From: Streptococcus gallolyticus subsp. gallolyticus DSM 16831
GTDB lineage: Bacteria > Bacillota > Bacilli > Lactobacillales > Streptococcaceae
NCBI RefSeq assembly: GCF_002000985.1
Contig: NZ_CP018822.1
Coordinates: forward strand, 452,001 to 516,000
Direction: 5' to 3'
Length of the DNA stretch: 64,000 nt
Of this stretch, positions 37,975-45,265 are shown one piece after another. The translations under genes and the position numbers were made by a program. The notes under the pieces are model-generated. The model was given only the letters and a program-made list of their open reading frames with translations, was not told the DNA's origin and made no database searches. How positions within the stretch are numbered: position 1 is the stretch's first letter; each line of letters opens with the position of its first letter.

Positions 37975-38769
37975 TTAATCTTCTAAACTATAATCATTTA
38001 CTGTAATTTGAATAGTTGAAAAAGTTTTATCTGTTGTAAATTCAAGGTTTCGTTTCTCGTTAGCCGCCCAGTCATTTTCATAAATTGTTTGAGTATCAAC
38101 GGTAGTTCCCTGATCATCAATTAACTTGATATCTAGAAATAAATATTCAAAGTTCAACTGAGTAGTATTTTCAGCAGTAGCAGTATAGATATAATATGAA
38201 AGAGATTCGTCTGAATTCGCTTCATCCAATGTAAATGTAAGAGAATCAGCAAATGATTTTATTGTATCTTCATTTTTGTTCTTTGTTTGAACTTCTTTTC
38301 CAGATGCTAACAATTCGTCTAAAATACTTTGGTTTTTTTCAGACACTTCAATTTTTTTGATATCATTGATTGCAATTAATTTTGAAGTTCTAGAATCATA
38401 ATGTTTTTCCCAATTATCATAAAATGAATCTGAACCATACGTTTTAGCAACTTCTAACCCATTTTTTAGTTCATTTATATAAGCTAAAGCAGCTTCTTTA
38501 AGTTTGCTATCTTTAAATTTAAGATCTTGGTATTTTTCAATAACATCAAGCTCTGTCTGAGTAGCTGTTTCGTATCCTTCTTCAGTCATTACAACATCAG
38601 CATTTGCTTCATCATCAGTATATGCCCATCTGGCATCTAATGCCTTTCCTAAATCAGTAACAAAATCATTATCATAATATTTCACTTCTTTTTTGGTTGA
38701 TGTTGTTCCACAGCCAGCAACAATAATACTAACAAATAATAAAGATATTACTAAAAACATTCTTTTCAT
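37975..38769 (-). CDS. Prophage-encoded lipoprotein
   Basis: A 264-residue secreted lipoprotein: signal peptide, lipobox 'IVAGC' (Cys 20), a helical region (about 35-170), then a beta-rich domain (about 185-264) resembling FxLyD-type domains ('NTTQLNFEYLFLDIKLIDDQG'). The ribosome binding site TAGGAG is good. Lipoproteins at this site in streptococcal prophages can block superinfecting phage DNA entry (Ltp of phage TP-J34), so exclusion is plausible. The sequence itself is not recognisably Ltp. It may be co-transcribed with the repressor-side genes. Confidence 0.6.
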   Translation of the reverse strand: MKRMFLVISLLFVSIIVAGCGTTSTKKEVKYYDNDFVTDLGKALDARWAYTDDEANADVVMTEEGYETATQTELDVIEKYQDLKFKDSKLKEAALAYINELKNGLEVAKTYGSDSFYDNWEKHYDSRTSKLIAINDIKKIEVSEKNQSILDELLASGKEVQTKNKNEDTIKSFADSLTFTLDEANSDESLSYYIYTATAENTTQLNFEYLFLDIKLIDDQGTTVDTQTIYENDWAANEKRNLEFTTDKTFSTIQITVNDYSLED

Positions 38770-38796
38770 TTTTATTTCTCCTATAATTGATAAAAA

Positions 38797-39000
38797 TTAT
38801 TTACTTTTAAAGGTTCTACCACAACTATTACAATGCCAGTTGTTTTTTCCGTTCTTACCGACAAGTCCAAGTAGGACGAGTGGCCAAGCAATTAAAAATC
38901 CAATACAACCAACACAACCGTTGAAATTTTTTCTGTCCTGATTCATAAATTGAATATTAGTGCTTCTGCAATATGGACAGCGCTTAGCAAACATTCCCAT
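38797..39000 (-). CDS. Small zinc-ribbon membrane protein
   Basis: A 67-residue protein with two CxxC pairs, 'CPYCRS' near the N terminus and 'CNSCGRTF' near the C terminus. They flank a hydrophobic segment ('GCIGFLIAWPLVLLGLVG') that could span or sit on the membrane. The two pairs could form one zinc ribbon. AGGAGG precedes the ATG. It lies between the lipoprotein and the repressor, so it is probably part of the same accessory unit. Function unknown. Confidence 0.6.
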   Translation of the reverse strand: MGMFAKRCPYCRSTNIQFMNQDRKNFNGCVGCIGFLIAWPLVLLGLVGKNGKNNWHCNSCGRTFKSK

Positions 39001-39062
39001 TTTCTTTTTCCTCCTGTATATCAGTTTTTTAAATATAATTCAGTGATTGCGGATAGTTTTTT

Positions 39063-39845
39063 TTACTTTTCTCTATAAATATCTACAACTTCCCCAATAG
39101 TCCTAATGTTATCATTTTCGGATAATGGAATATCATCGTATTCCTTGTTTAATGATTCTAAATAATCACCTTTTAATTTCTTGACGTAATTTTCACCGTT
39201 AACTTTAAAAATCCCGATTTTATTTAAATCGACTTGGTCTGTTAGCTTGATAAAAAGGAAATCACCATTTTTTATTTTGGGTTCCATTGAATGACCAACG
39301 ACGATAGCGATAGTATCATACTCGTCTTCATCTGGTATCTCATCAGCGTCAAAGTCAACCATTGTGTCATAATCATCTTCTTGCCAGTAGCCAGTCCCTG
39401 CCGATACTTTACCAGGAGCAGGTAAGCTCACTCGTTTTCTCGTATCATATTCAGCGCGTTTTTCTTGAATATCAATAACTTTACCTTGCTCTTCAGCTAG
39501 AAGTTTTTCAGATGTCTGCACAAGTTTATTTTTACGATTATCATTTAACTTATTATAGTTAGATAGTAAAATCGCTTGACGAGGGTCAAAGTTGACTTTG
39601 GTTATGTTTTGTTTTGGTTTCGCTGATTCAATTGGTGGAAATAAGTCATCAATTGAAATATCGAAAGCGTTAGCTAAAGCATACATAGTATCTTTTTTAG
39701 GAGAACGGAAACCACGTTCATAATTTCCTATAGCATTTTTACCGATGCCAATTTTCTCGCCTAATTCAGTTTGAGTCCAATTATTTTGTTTCCTATATTC
39801 TTTTATTTTATTTCCGATAAATTTGGCAATTTCTTCTTTATCCAT
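39063..39845 (-). CDS. Prophage repressor (XRE HTH plus S24 peptidase domain)
   Basis: A 260-residue CI/LexA-type repressor. The HTH is at about residues 20-48 ('WTQTELGEKIGIGKNAIGNY'). The S24 domain has A149-G150 as the probable autocleavage site, S186 in 'GHSMEPKIKNGD' and a lysine in 'NYVKKL' as the catalytic pair. It should hold lysogeny and be inactivated by self-cleavage during the SOS response. I chose ATG 39845, as GAGG lies 8 bases away; the GTG 39854 and ATG 39851 are too close to the site. Confidence 0.9.
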   Translation of the reverse strand: MDKEEIAKFIGNKIKEYRKQNNWTQTELGEKIGIGKNAIGNYERGFRSPKKDTMYALANAFDISIDDLFPPIESAKPKQNITKVNFDPRQAILLSNYNKLNDNRKNKLVQTSEKLLAEEQGKVIDIQEKRAEYDTRKRVSLPAPGKVSAGTGYWQEDDYDTMVDFDADEIPDEDEYDTIAIVVGHSMEPKIKNGDFLFIKLTDQVDLNKIGIFKVNGENYVKKLKGDYLESLNKEYDDIPLSENDNIRTIGEVVDIYREK

Positions 39846-39875
39846 ATTCATCACCTCTTTTCTTACAACATAATA

Positions 39876-39896
39876 ATAGCATAAAAAACCACGAAA
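39876..39896 (-). promoter_or_regulatory. Repressor promoter with operator half-site
   Basis: The minus strand reads TGCTATTAT (extended -10) just before the repressor leader. ACCACGAA at 39888-39895, a half-copy of the prophage operator, lies next to it, giving the repressor a way to control its own synthesis. Confidence 0.5.
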
Positions 39897-39930
39897 AGAA
39901 AACTTTTTTTGTTTTTTCGCAAAAAAAATG

Positions 39931-39959
39931 TTGACAGACCACGAAACGTGGTCTATAAT
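39931..39959 (+). promoter_or_regulatory. Early lytic promoter with operator filling its spacer
   Basis: TTGACA (39931-39936) and TATAAT (39954-39959) are both perfect. The 17-bp spacer GACCACGAAACGTGGTC is itself a palindrome. A bound repressor would sit exactly between the two boxes. Related sites are ACCACGAA at 39888 and ACCACGATTCGTGGT at 41029-41043. Confidence 0.9.
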
Positions 39960-40009
39960 ATAGTCAAGGTTAAGGAATTAGCCGAAGAAAATAAAAGAAA
40001 GGAGCAAAG

Positions 40010-40165
40010 ATGAACGAACTAGAAAGAACAGCCCTCAATGAAATCATGAGGACTGTAACATACATTGCAGAGAAAGTTGATGAAATTGATTCTAAGATTT
40101 CTTTGGACGATTCACAAGTTCATGTGCATCAAGAAATTGAAGTTGCATCTCAATGTAGTGAATAA
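40010..40165 (+). CDS. Small early phage protein (51 residues)
   Basis: The first ORF after the early promoter, with AAGGAG 7 bases before ATG 40010. The 51-residue protein is helical and acidic ('MNELERTALNEIMRTVTYIA'). Its last 74 bases overlap the 3' end of the convergent DUF4145-like gene, so its tail may have been replaced when that cassette entered. Function unknown. Confidence 0.55.
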   Translation: MNELERTALNEIMRTVTYIAEKVDEIDSKISLDDSQVHVHQEIEVASQCSE

Positions 40166-40781
40166 CACCTTTTAAGTATTTCTTTAAATCTTGTAAATCT
40201 TTATCGTTATGCCGTCTAGTGTAATGAGTTTCATCGTTACCTATATAGGCAGTTGCTAAAGCAAAGGTTTTAAGATTTTCGTCCTTGATATACGTCTCAA
40301 TAACTTGTTTCAAGAGCATTTTTTCAATTTCGGTTTTATCTTTTGGATTTGTTGCAATCAAAAAATCTTTAATAAGAAATTCAAGAGCCTTTCTATAGCC
40401 AATCCCCGCTAAATGGTCAAGTTGTTCAACTTCAGCTTTTAGTGCTTGAGTATAAATTTGCTTACCTAGTGGGGAAATTAGTTCAAGATCATCTGTAAAA
40501 GAAATGTCACTAGGAAGATTTGGAACTACATTGACGTGCTCAATTTCGTAGCTATCGGTGTAGCTATTTATTCGATATTTTGTTGCGATAAATTCCTCTG
40601 TCCAGAAATGTTTACAACCTAAGCATCTAAATGTTAAAACCACGCTTGTTTTATCTCTTTCGAGAGAAAAATAAGAAGAATTTACAAGGTGTGGATTTGT
40701 TGGTTTTTTACAATTTGGGCATACGTCATCGATAGTTACAGGTTTAGAAACAGATGAGTTTATTGTTGCTTGAAATATCAT
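40092..40781 (-). CDS. DUF4145-like protein (first minus-strand cassette in the early region)
   Basis: A 229-residue soluble protein. An N-terminal zinc-finger-like part has 'CPNCKK' and 'CLGCKHFW'. A C-terminal helical domain (about 120-229) has 'AGIGYRKALEFLIKDFL', the pattern of DUF4145, which is often seen with restriction or defence genes. Its promoter TGGTATAAT is at 40808-40816 on the minus strand, and GGAG precedes the ATG. It runs against the early operon, so it can be expressed in the lysogen. A defence role is inferred. Confidence 0.6.
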   Translation of the reverse strand: MIFQATINSSVSKPVTIDDVCPNCKKPTNPHLVNSSYFSLERDKTSVVLTFRCLGCKHFWTEEFIATKYRINSYTDSYEIEHVNVVPNLPSDISFTDDLELISPLGKQIYTQALKAEVEQLDHLAGIGYRKALEFLIKDFLIATNPKDKTEIEKMLLKQVIETYIKDENLKTFALATAYIGNDETHYTRRHNDKDLQDLKKYLKGVIHYIEMQLQFLDAHELVNRPKKS

Positions 40782-40836
40782 AATTTGTTCTCCAATCGTT
40801 TTATTTAATTATACCATTTTAGAAAGGGGTGAGGGC

Positions 40837-41046
40837 ATGCAAATAAAATTGTACGAATTACGTAAAGAAGCTGGGCTAACACAGGCGCAGATGGCTGAAA
40901 AACTGAATATTTCTGAAACAACTTATCGCTCAAAAGAGCTAGGTCAGACCGATTTCAAATCAACAGAAATGTTTTTAATCGCTGATATTCTTGAAAAAGA
41001 TATCCACGAAATTTTTTTACCTAAAAAGACCACGATTCGTGGTTGA
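40837..41046 (+). CDS. Cro-like XRE repressor
   Basis: A 69-residue single-domain HTH protein ('MQIKLYELRKEAGLTQAQMA', with recognition helix 'SETTYRSKELGQ'). In this position it should act like Cro and shut off the lysogenic promoter. Its last codons contain the third operator palindrome (41029-41043). A purine-rich site GAAAGGGGTGAGG precedes the ATG. Confidence 0.75.
   Translation: MQIKLYELRKEAGLTQAQMAEKLNISETTYRSKELGQTDFKSTEMFLIADILEKDIHEIFLPKKTTIRG
41029..41043. promoter_or_regulatory. Third prophage operator inside the cro-like gene
   Basis: The perfect palindrome ACCACGATTCGTGGT overlaps the final codons of the cro-like gene. It shares ACCACGA/TCGTGGT arms with the early promoter operator. 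Confidence 0.7.
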
Positions 41047-41061
41047 ATCGTAAACTTTCCC

Positions 41062-41229
41062 CTCTCAGCTAGTAGTTACGGCTCTAGCAAGTCAACAAAT
41101 ACAAGTCATTAATCAAAACGGTAATAATTTTCAATAAAATCTCCTCATTTATTTTTTAAACTGATTCCCTTAAAACTTTAATTCACCAAATCAAAATGAC
41201 TTGCTAGGGCTATAACTGCTAGTTGAGAG
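41062..41229 (+). repeat. 33-bp imperfect inverted repeat with 102-nt loop
   Basis: Left arm 41062-41094 pairs with right arm 41197-41229. The few differences are nearly all G-U compatible in RNA. Each arm also holds its own GCTAG/CTAGC palindrome. There is no ORF in the loop. It precedes the ribosome binding site of the next gene and could be an RNA switch, a processing site or a small mobile relic. Confidence 0.7.
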
Positions 41230-41258
41230 CAGTAGAACACAATTAGAAAGGAGCAAAC

Positions 41259-41408
41259 ATGAAACCAAAACGATATCCATATAGCGGACAGAAAAAAGAA
41301 TCTACTTTCAAAACAATAGACGTGATGATAGATGGCAACGGTTCTGTAGAATTTATCAGAAATAACAGATTGGCGCAAATTTATAGTTTAGAAAAGGAGG
41401 GAAATTAA
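41259..41408 (+). CDS. Small early phage protein (49 residues)
   Basis: ATG 41259 follows AAAGGAG. It encodes 49 residues, 'MKPKRYPYSGQKKESTFKTI...', basic at the N terminus. The stop overlaps the next ATG (TAATG). Function unknown. Confidence 0.55.
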   Translation: MKPKRYPYSGQKKESTFKTIDVMIDGNGSVEFIRNNRLAQIYSLEKEGN

Positions 41409-41584
41409 TGAATATCTTTTTTGTAACAATTATTGTCAGCTCCGTGACAGCAATGTTAACATCTATGATTGCTATGAAATTTCATTTAATTATGTTAAAA
41501 AAATGGCTTGCCGATTTTTTCGACAAGCAAGATCTATGGTTACATGATCATTTTGAAAAATTAGCACAAAAGTTATTCCGATAG
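41408..41584 (+). CDS. Small membrane protein (58 residues)
   Basis: A coupled ORF (TAATG) preceded by AAAGGAGGG. One N-terminal membrane helix ('FFVTIIVSSVTAMLTSMIAM') is followed by a charged tail. Its last 12 bases overlap the convergent Abi-alpha-like gene. Function unknown. Confidence 0.5.
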   Translation: MNIFFVTIIVSSVTAMLTSMIAMKFHLIMLKKWLADFFDKQDLWLHDHFEKLAQKLFR

Positions 41585-42361
41585 ACAAATATCGTAAAGA
41601 TCAGACCCAAGTGGTGAAATGTCAATTATTCCTTTAACAATATGTAGAGATTCATTGTTATTTTTATTAATATATGAATTCTTATAAGCTTCTGTAAGTG
41701 GGTTATTTTCAAGTAATGAATATCTGCTTTCTTTTGTGAGCCATGTTGCGAAGTCTACTTTTATCAAGCCAAGTCTTTCCAAATTGCTTATTGAAGTGGC
41801 GTGTCTGTCGAAATCAAAGATGGAGTCATCGACTGCTTCATGAAGATTTTCACAAGGAATAAAAACTAAATTTTTTAATGGGTTTGTAGATTGGTTATCA
41901 AATTGTATTGCATATTGCGCCACAGGAAATCTCCCTGCCTTCGCAATTGTGATTAAATTTTGAGCATCTAATGGGCTCATTTGCTTAATAATTTCAACAA
42001 ATGAATGGTGAAGTTGTGGGTTTTTGGAAGAATCAAACGAAGAAGCTAACAAAGATGCAAACATTTCTCTAATGTTTTCTTCTTCAATATAAAATTTTGA
42101 TGCTTCTAACGCTGGTCCAAGGATACTCATTTTAGGTTCTTGGATATGTTCAATAGGAATTTTCTCTACTTTTTCAGTAAGTGACTTAATGTATTGCTCG
42201 TTATCTATTCTGCGTTTTTCATTTTTTCTTATTAAAAAACTGTCAATAGAACCGAAAACATATTTCCATGCCTCATTAAACGTATTAGCTGGCGCTTCGG
42301 CTCCTTTTACTGCCATTGTTGTGGCAAAAGAAGTCAAAATTGTTGGTAACAGTTCATCCAT
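41573..42361 (-). CDS. Abi-alpha/DUF4393-like protein (second minus-strand cassette)
   Basis: A 262-residue helical protein. The segment 'MSILGPALEASKFYIEEENIREMFASLLAS' followed by 'HHSFVEIIKQMSPLDAQNLI' is the hallmark of the DUF4393 family, now called abortive infection alpha. Such proteins are tied to phage resistance. ATG 42361 follows AGGTG; the GTG 42370 is upstream of it. A minus-strand TGATATAAT (42389-42397) gives it its own promoter, so the prophage can express it during lysogeny. Confidence 0.7.
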   Translation of the reverse strand: MDELLPTILTSFATTMAVKGAEAPANTFNEAWKYVFGSIDSFLIRKNEKRRIDNEQYIKSLTEKVEKIPIEHIQEPKMSILGPALEASKFYIEEENIREMFASLLASSFDSSKNPQLHHSFVEIIKQMSPLDAQNLITIAKAGRFPVAQYAIQFDNQSTNPLKNLVFIPCENLHEAVDDSIFDFDRHATSISNLERLGLIKVDFATWLTKESRYSLLENNPLTEAYKNSYINKNNNESLHIVKGIIDISPLGSDLYDICLSE

Positions 42362-42416
42362 AGTATACACCTCACATTTTTTGCTTCCATTATATCAAAT
42401 TTAGAAAGGAGACAAG

Positions 42417-42563
42417 ATGAAAGTTAGCATTGAAATCACAAATCTTTCTGATTTTTTAGAATTAGCTAAAGAAGTGGTTAAAAAAGCCGAAGAACTAGAA
42501 ACAGCAGTTCAACGGCTAAATAACACTGAATTAGAATTACAAACCAAGACGATTGACGAGTAA
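42417..42563 (+). CDS. Small early phage protein (48 residues)
   Basis: AAAGGAGA precedes ATG 42417. The 48-residue product is a predicted coiled helix ('LAKEVVKKAEELETAVQRLN'). Its last 27 bases overlap the end of the third minus-strand gene. Function unknown. Confidence 0.5.
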   Translation: MKVSIEITNLSDFLELAKEVVKKAEELETAVQRLNNTELELQTKTIDE

Positions 42564-42860
42564 TGCTTTCTGAGCTTCAGTTACCATTTCTTTCCAAGTT
42601 GAGAATTTAGTCTGCTGAGAAACGAACACATCTAAAATATTTTCGTCTGCTTTCTTGAATTCCTCTTGATTAGAAATCTTTTCAGGACTAGATAATAAAA
42701 ATTCTTCTATGGTTGAAAAGTTAGTGTTTTCACTCATGAATTTTTTAGAAAAGATTTCATTGAAAGAGTATTTATGTGTCCCTGAAACTGACTGAGCATT
42801 TTTGGATAATTGATTGAGGTTCTTCTCAACTCTATCCATTCCCTTTATTTTAAAACTCAT
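42537..42860 (-). CDS. Small phage-associated protein (third minus-strand cassette)
   Basis: A 107-residue protein. 'MSFKIKGMDRVEKNLNQLSKNAQSVSGTH' followed by 'FNEIFSKKFM' and a C-terminal 'ALLVNRLGL' matches a common small family in phages and mobile elements with no known function. ATG 42860 has AGGAGGTGA; the longer frame is not supported. It has two upstream minus-strand -10 elements with a terminator between them. Confidence 0.6.
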   Translation of the reverse strand: MSFKIKGMDRVEKNLNQLSKNAQSVSGTHKYSFNEIFSKKFMSENTNFSTIEEFLLSSPEKISNQEEFKKADENILDVFVSQQTKFSTWKEMVTEAQKALLVNRLGL

Positions 42861-42882
42861 ATAATCACCTCCTTTCGAGATG

Positions 42883-42944
42883 ATTATACCAAAAAAAAGC
42901 CACTGAAAAATCAGTGACTTACCAAATAACTTACTTACATTATA
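42883..42944 (-). ncRNA. Possible 40-nt RNA: tandem promoters around a terminator
   Basis: The minus strand reads TGGTATAAT (42947-42939), then a stem GTCACTGA/TCAGTGGC with a TTTT loop and eight T residues (42918-42891), then a second TGGTATAAT (42891-42883) before the 107-residue gene. The G-U pair in the stem supports minus orientation. The first promoter would give only a very short RNA unless the terminator is bypassed. Confidence 0.45.
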
Positions 42945-42960
42945 CCAGAAAGGAAACACT

Positions 42961-43212
42961 ATGGATAGTGTAATGCAACAATTTTCTGATTGGTTAAAAA
43001 GCATAATCAAGGAAACATTAAACAAGCTTTTGGAAATCGAACGGGATGACGGGTTTAACGAGTTGATGAACGCCACAGAAACATGCAAGTTTCTAGGCAT
43101 TGATTACAGCACATTTCAAAAATATCGTTATTCAGACGATTTTCCAAAAGAACTGCCAGCAAAACGCTGGTCTAAGCGAGCTATTAAGAAATGGCTTGAA
43201 AATCAAATTTAA
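42961..43212 (+). CDS. Excisionase-like HTH protein
   Basis: An 83-residue protein with a C-terminal winged-helix/AlpA-type DNA-binding domain: 'NATETCKFLGIDYSTFQKYR' and 'ELPAKRWSKRAIKKWLENQI'. The location in the early region fits an excisionase or DNA-binding regulator. AGAAAGGAA precedes the ATG. An 18-bp repeat also found upstream of the integrase starts two bases after the stop. Confidence 0.6.
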   Translation: MDSVMQQFSDWLKSIIKETLNKLLEIERDDGFNELMNATETCKFLGIDYSTFQKYRYSDDFPKELPAKRWSKRAIKKWLENQI

Positions 43213-43213
43213 A

Positions 43214-43231
43214 AGCTTCTGGACAAGGCTT
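43214..43231. repeat. Second copy of the 18-bp repeat
   Basis: AGCTTCTGGACAAGGCTT, identical to 36884-36901 next to the integrase. Confidence 0.6.
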
Positions 43232-43250
43232 AAAAGAGAAAGGATTTAAC

Positions 43251-43391
43251 ATGAAACTAATCAACTGGATTTTTGCAAAACCTAAAAAACAACAAGAACT
43301 ACAGCAAACGTGGACGTTTGAACACAACGGTTGGGAAGCCAGTGCTAAAGATTATAACCAAATTCACAATATCCGTAACGGCTTAATTTAG
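43251..43391 (+). CDS. Small early phage protein (46 residues)
   Basis: GAAAGGA precedes ATG 43251. The 46-residue product begins 'MKLINWIFAKPKKQQELQQT' and has an aromatic, basic composition. Function unknown. Confidence 0.45.
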   Translation: MKLINWIFAKPKKQQELQQTWTFEHNGWEASAKDYNQIHNIRNGLI

Positions 43392-43400
43392 GTGGCAAAT

Positions 43401-43628
43401 ATGATACAAGAAGTTATTAACGAAAATGCGTTCTTGAAAGACGAAAATAGACGTCTAAACAATGAACTGACAAAACATTACTTTGCAACAGTCGCAAAAG
43501 CAAACTTGCTTGATATCATCATTGCTGAAGGGTATATCTTACCATCAACGCTTGATAAGTGTATCAATCAGCTTGATGAAATCGACCAGCTAGAAATTAG
43601 AAAGGCTATGACAAATGGTGACAATTAA
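43401..43628 (+). CDS. Phage coiled-coil protein (75 residues)
   Basis: Starts at ATG 43401 after AGGTGG. The N-terminal coiled coil 'NENAFLKDENRRLNNELTKH' is followed by a helical tail. It overlaps the next gene by 14 bases and may be a partner of that ATPase. Function unknown. Confidence 0.5.
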   Translation: MIQEVINENAFLKDENRRLNNELTKHYFATVAKANLLDIIIAEGYILPSTLDKCINQLDEIDQLEIRKAMTNGDN

Positions 43629-44910
43629 TAAACTAGAAATTGAGAACGTCAAACGGATTAAAGCGGTCAAAATTGAACCGTCAGCGAGTGGTTTGACTGT
43701 AATTGGTGGAAATAACAATCAAGGTAAGACCAGTGTTCTGGACAGCATTGCTTGGGCATTAGGTGGTAACAAATACAAACCAAGTAAAGCAGAACGCGAG
43801 GGCTCAATAGTGCCGCCAACACTAAAAGTAACCTTATCAAACGGTCTTATCGTTGAGCGCAAAGGTAAGAATAGCTCGCTTAAAGTCATTGACCCTAACG
43901 GTCAAAAAGCAGGGCAACAGTTACTTGACAGCTTCGTGGAAGAATTAGCTATCAACTTACCTAAATTCATGGAAAGCACACCAAAAGACAAGGCTAACAC
44001 GCTTTTACAAATCATTGGTGTTGGTGACCAGTTAGCTGAATTGGAGCTAAAAGAAAAGGAAATCTATAATCAACGTCATGCAATTGGTGTGATTGCTGAC
44101 CAGAAGGAAAAGTTCGCCAAAGAACAGCCGTATTATCCAGACGCACCAAAAGAACTGGTTAGTATTTCAGAGCTTATCCAACAGCAGCAGACTATCTTAG
44201 CTAAGAATGGTGAGAATGCTCGTAAGCGTCAAAATGTGACAGTCATTCAACAAAATTACGACTTCAAGAAAGCCGAAGTAGAGGACTTCAAACAAAAATT
44301 AAAACAAGCAGAAGCACAATTGGCACAGCTTGAAAATGATTTGTCTATCGCACAGACTGACGCTATGGACTTGCATGACGAATCAACAGCTGAAATCGAA
44401 GAAAATATTGCACGTATTGACGAAACCAATCGCCGTGTTCGCGCTAATCTTGATAAAGATAAAGCCGAAGACGACGCCAAACAACAGCGTGAACAATACA
44501 ATCAATTGACTAACGAAATCGAAGCTGTTCGTCAACAGAAAACAGATTTGTTAACTAACGCAGACTTGCCACTTGAAGGCTTATCAGTATCTGACGGTAA
44601 GCTACTATATCAAGGGCAAGAATGGGATAACATGTCTGGTAGTCAACAACTTATGGTGGCTACTGCGATTGTTCGTAAACTCAAACCAGAATGTGGCTTT
44701 GTTTTAATTGACAAGTTGGAACAAATGGACCAAATCACACTTGAACAATTTGGCGCTTGGCTAGAACAAGAAGGTTTACAAGCCATTGCCACAAGGGTAT
44801 CAACTGGTGAAGAATGTGCTGTGATAATCGAGGACGGTTACTCAGTCGTTAACGAAGCACATCAACAATCAACAACAGCTAAGCCAGCATTTACAGCAGG
44901 TACATTTTAA
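43615..44910 (+). CDS. SMC/RecN-like AAA ATPase of the phage recombination module
   Basis: A 431-residue ATPase. The Walker A is 'GGNNNQGKTSVLDSIAWAL' (about residues 31-49). A long coiled coil covers about 140-320. The C-terminal part 'NMSGSQQLMVATAIVRKL' is an ABC-type signature, followed by a Walker B-like 'CGFVLIDKLEQMD'. It resembles the RecF/SbcC-type ATPases found next to phage annealing proteins. The C terminus ends in 'AGTF'. It is probably a helper in recombination or replication. Confidence 0.75.
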   Translation: MVTINKLEIENVKRIKAVKIEPSASGLTVIGGNNNQGKTSVLDSIAWALGGNKYKPSKAEREGSIVPPTLKVTLSNGLIVERKGKNSSLKVIDPNGQKAGQQLLDSFVEELAINLPKFMESTPKDKANTLLQIIGVGDQLAELELKEKEIYNQRHAIGVIADQKEKFAKEQPYYPDAPKELVSISELIQQQQTILAKNGENARKRQNVTVIQQNYDFKKAEVEDFKQKLKQAEAQLAQLENDLSIAQTDAMDLHDESTAEIEENIARIDETNRRVRANLDKDKAEDDAKQQREQYNQLTNEIEAVRQQKTDLLTNADLPLEGLSVSDGKLLYQGQEWDNMSGSQQLMVATAIVRKLKPECGFVLIDKLEQMDQITLEQFGAWLEQEGLQAIATRVSTGEECAVIIEDGYSVVNEAHQQSTTAKPAFTAGTF

Positions 44911-44929
44911 GAAATAGGAGAAAAAAACA

Positions 44930-45265
44930 ATGAAACAAACTGAAACATTTATCGTCTTTCGTGATAAGAAAACAGGAGCTTTCCTAGTGGACTATCAAAA
45001 CAAAAAAACTTCTTTAGCTTTTAATTCTACCTGGAGTGATGATATTGAAAGTGCAATTAATATCACAAAAGAAAAATTTGAGGAAGAAAATGAACGTTAC
45101 AAAGGAATGCTAGACGTCTTTGGCGCAGAACCGATTGAAGTCAAAGCAGAATACACGCTCACAACATTGGATGGTGAGGAACCAAAAGAAATCAAAGTGA
45201 GCAGTCAAAGTAAAGCTGAAATGTTGTTTGATGCACTTGACGATATTTTCGGAGGTGACGATTAA
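44930..45265 (+). CDS. Phage protein of unknown function (111 residues)
   Basis: An acidic 111-residue protein, 'MKQTETFIVFRDKKTGAFLV', with a C-terminal acidic tail 'DALDDIFGGDD'. Its stop overlaps the next gene's ATG. The acidic tail is like those of ssDNA-mimic or SSB-interacting proteins, but this is only suggestive. It is conserved in position between two recombination ATPases. Confidence 0.5.
   Translation: MKQTETFIVFRDKKTGAFLVDYQNKKTSLAFNSTWSDDIESAINITKEKFEEENERYKGMLDVFGAEPIEVKAEYTLTTLDGEEPKEIKVSSQSKAEMLFDALDDIFGGDD

Noticed and set aside
42189..42404. 71-codon plus-strand hydrophobic ORF opposite the Abi-alpha-like gene
   Set aside because: It is antisense to a well-supported gene and lacks a ribosome binding site.
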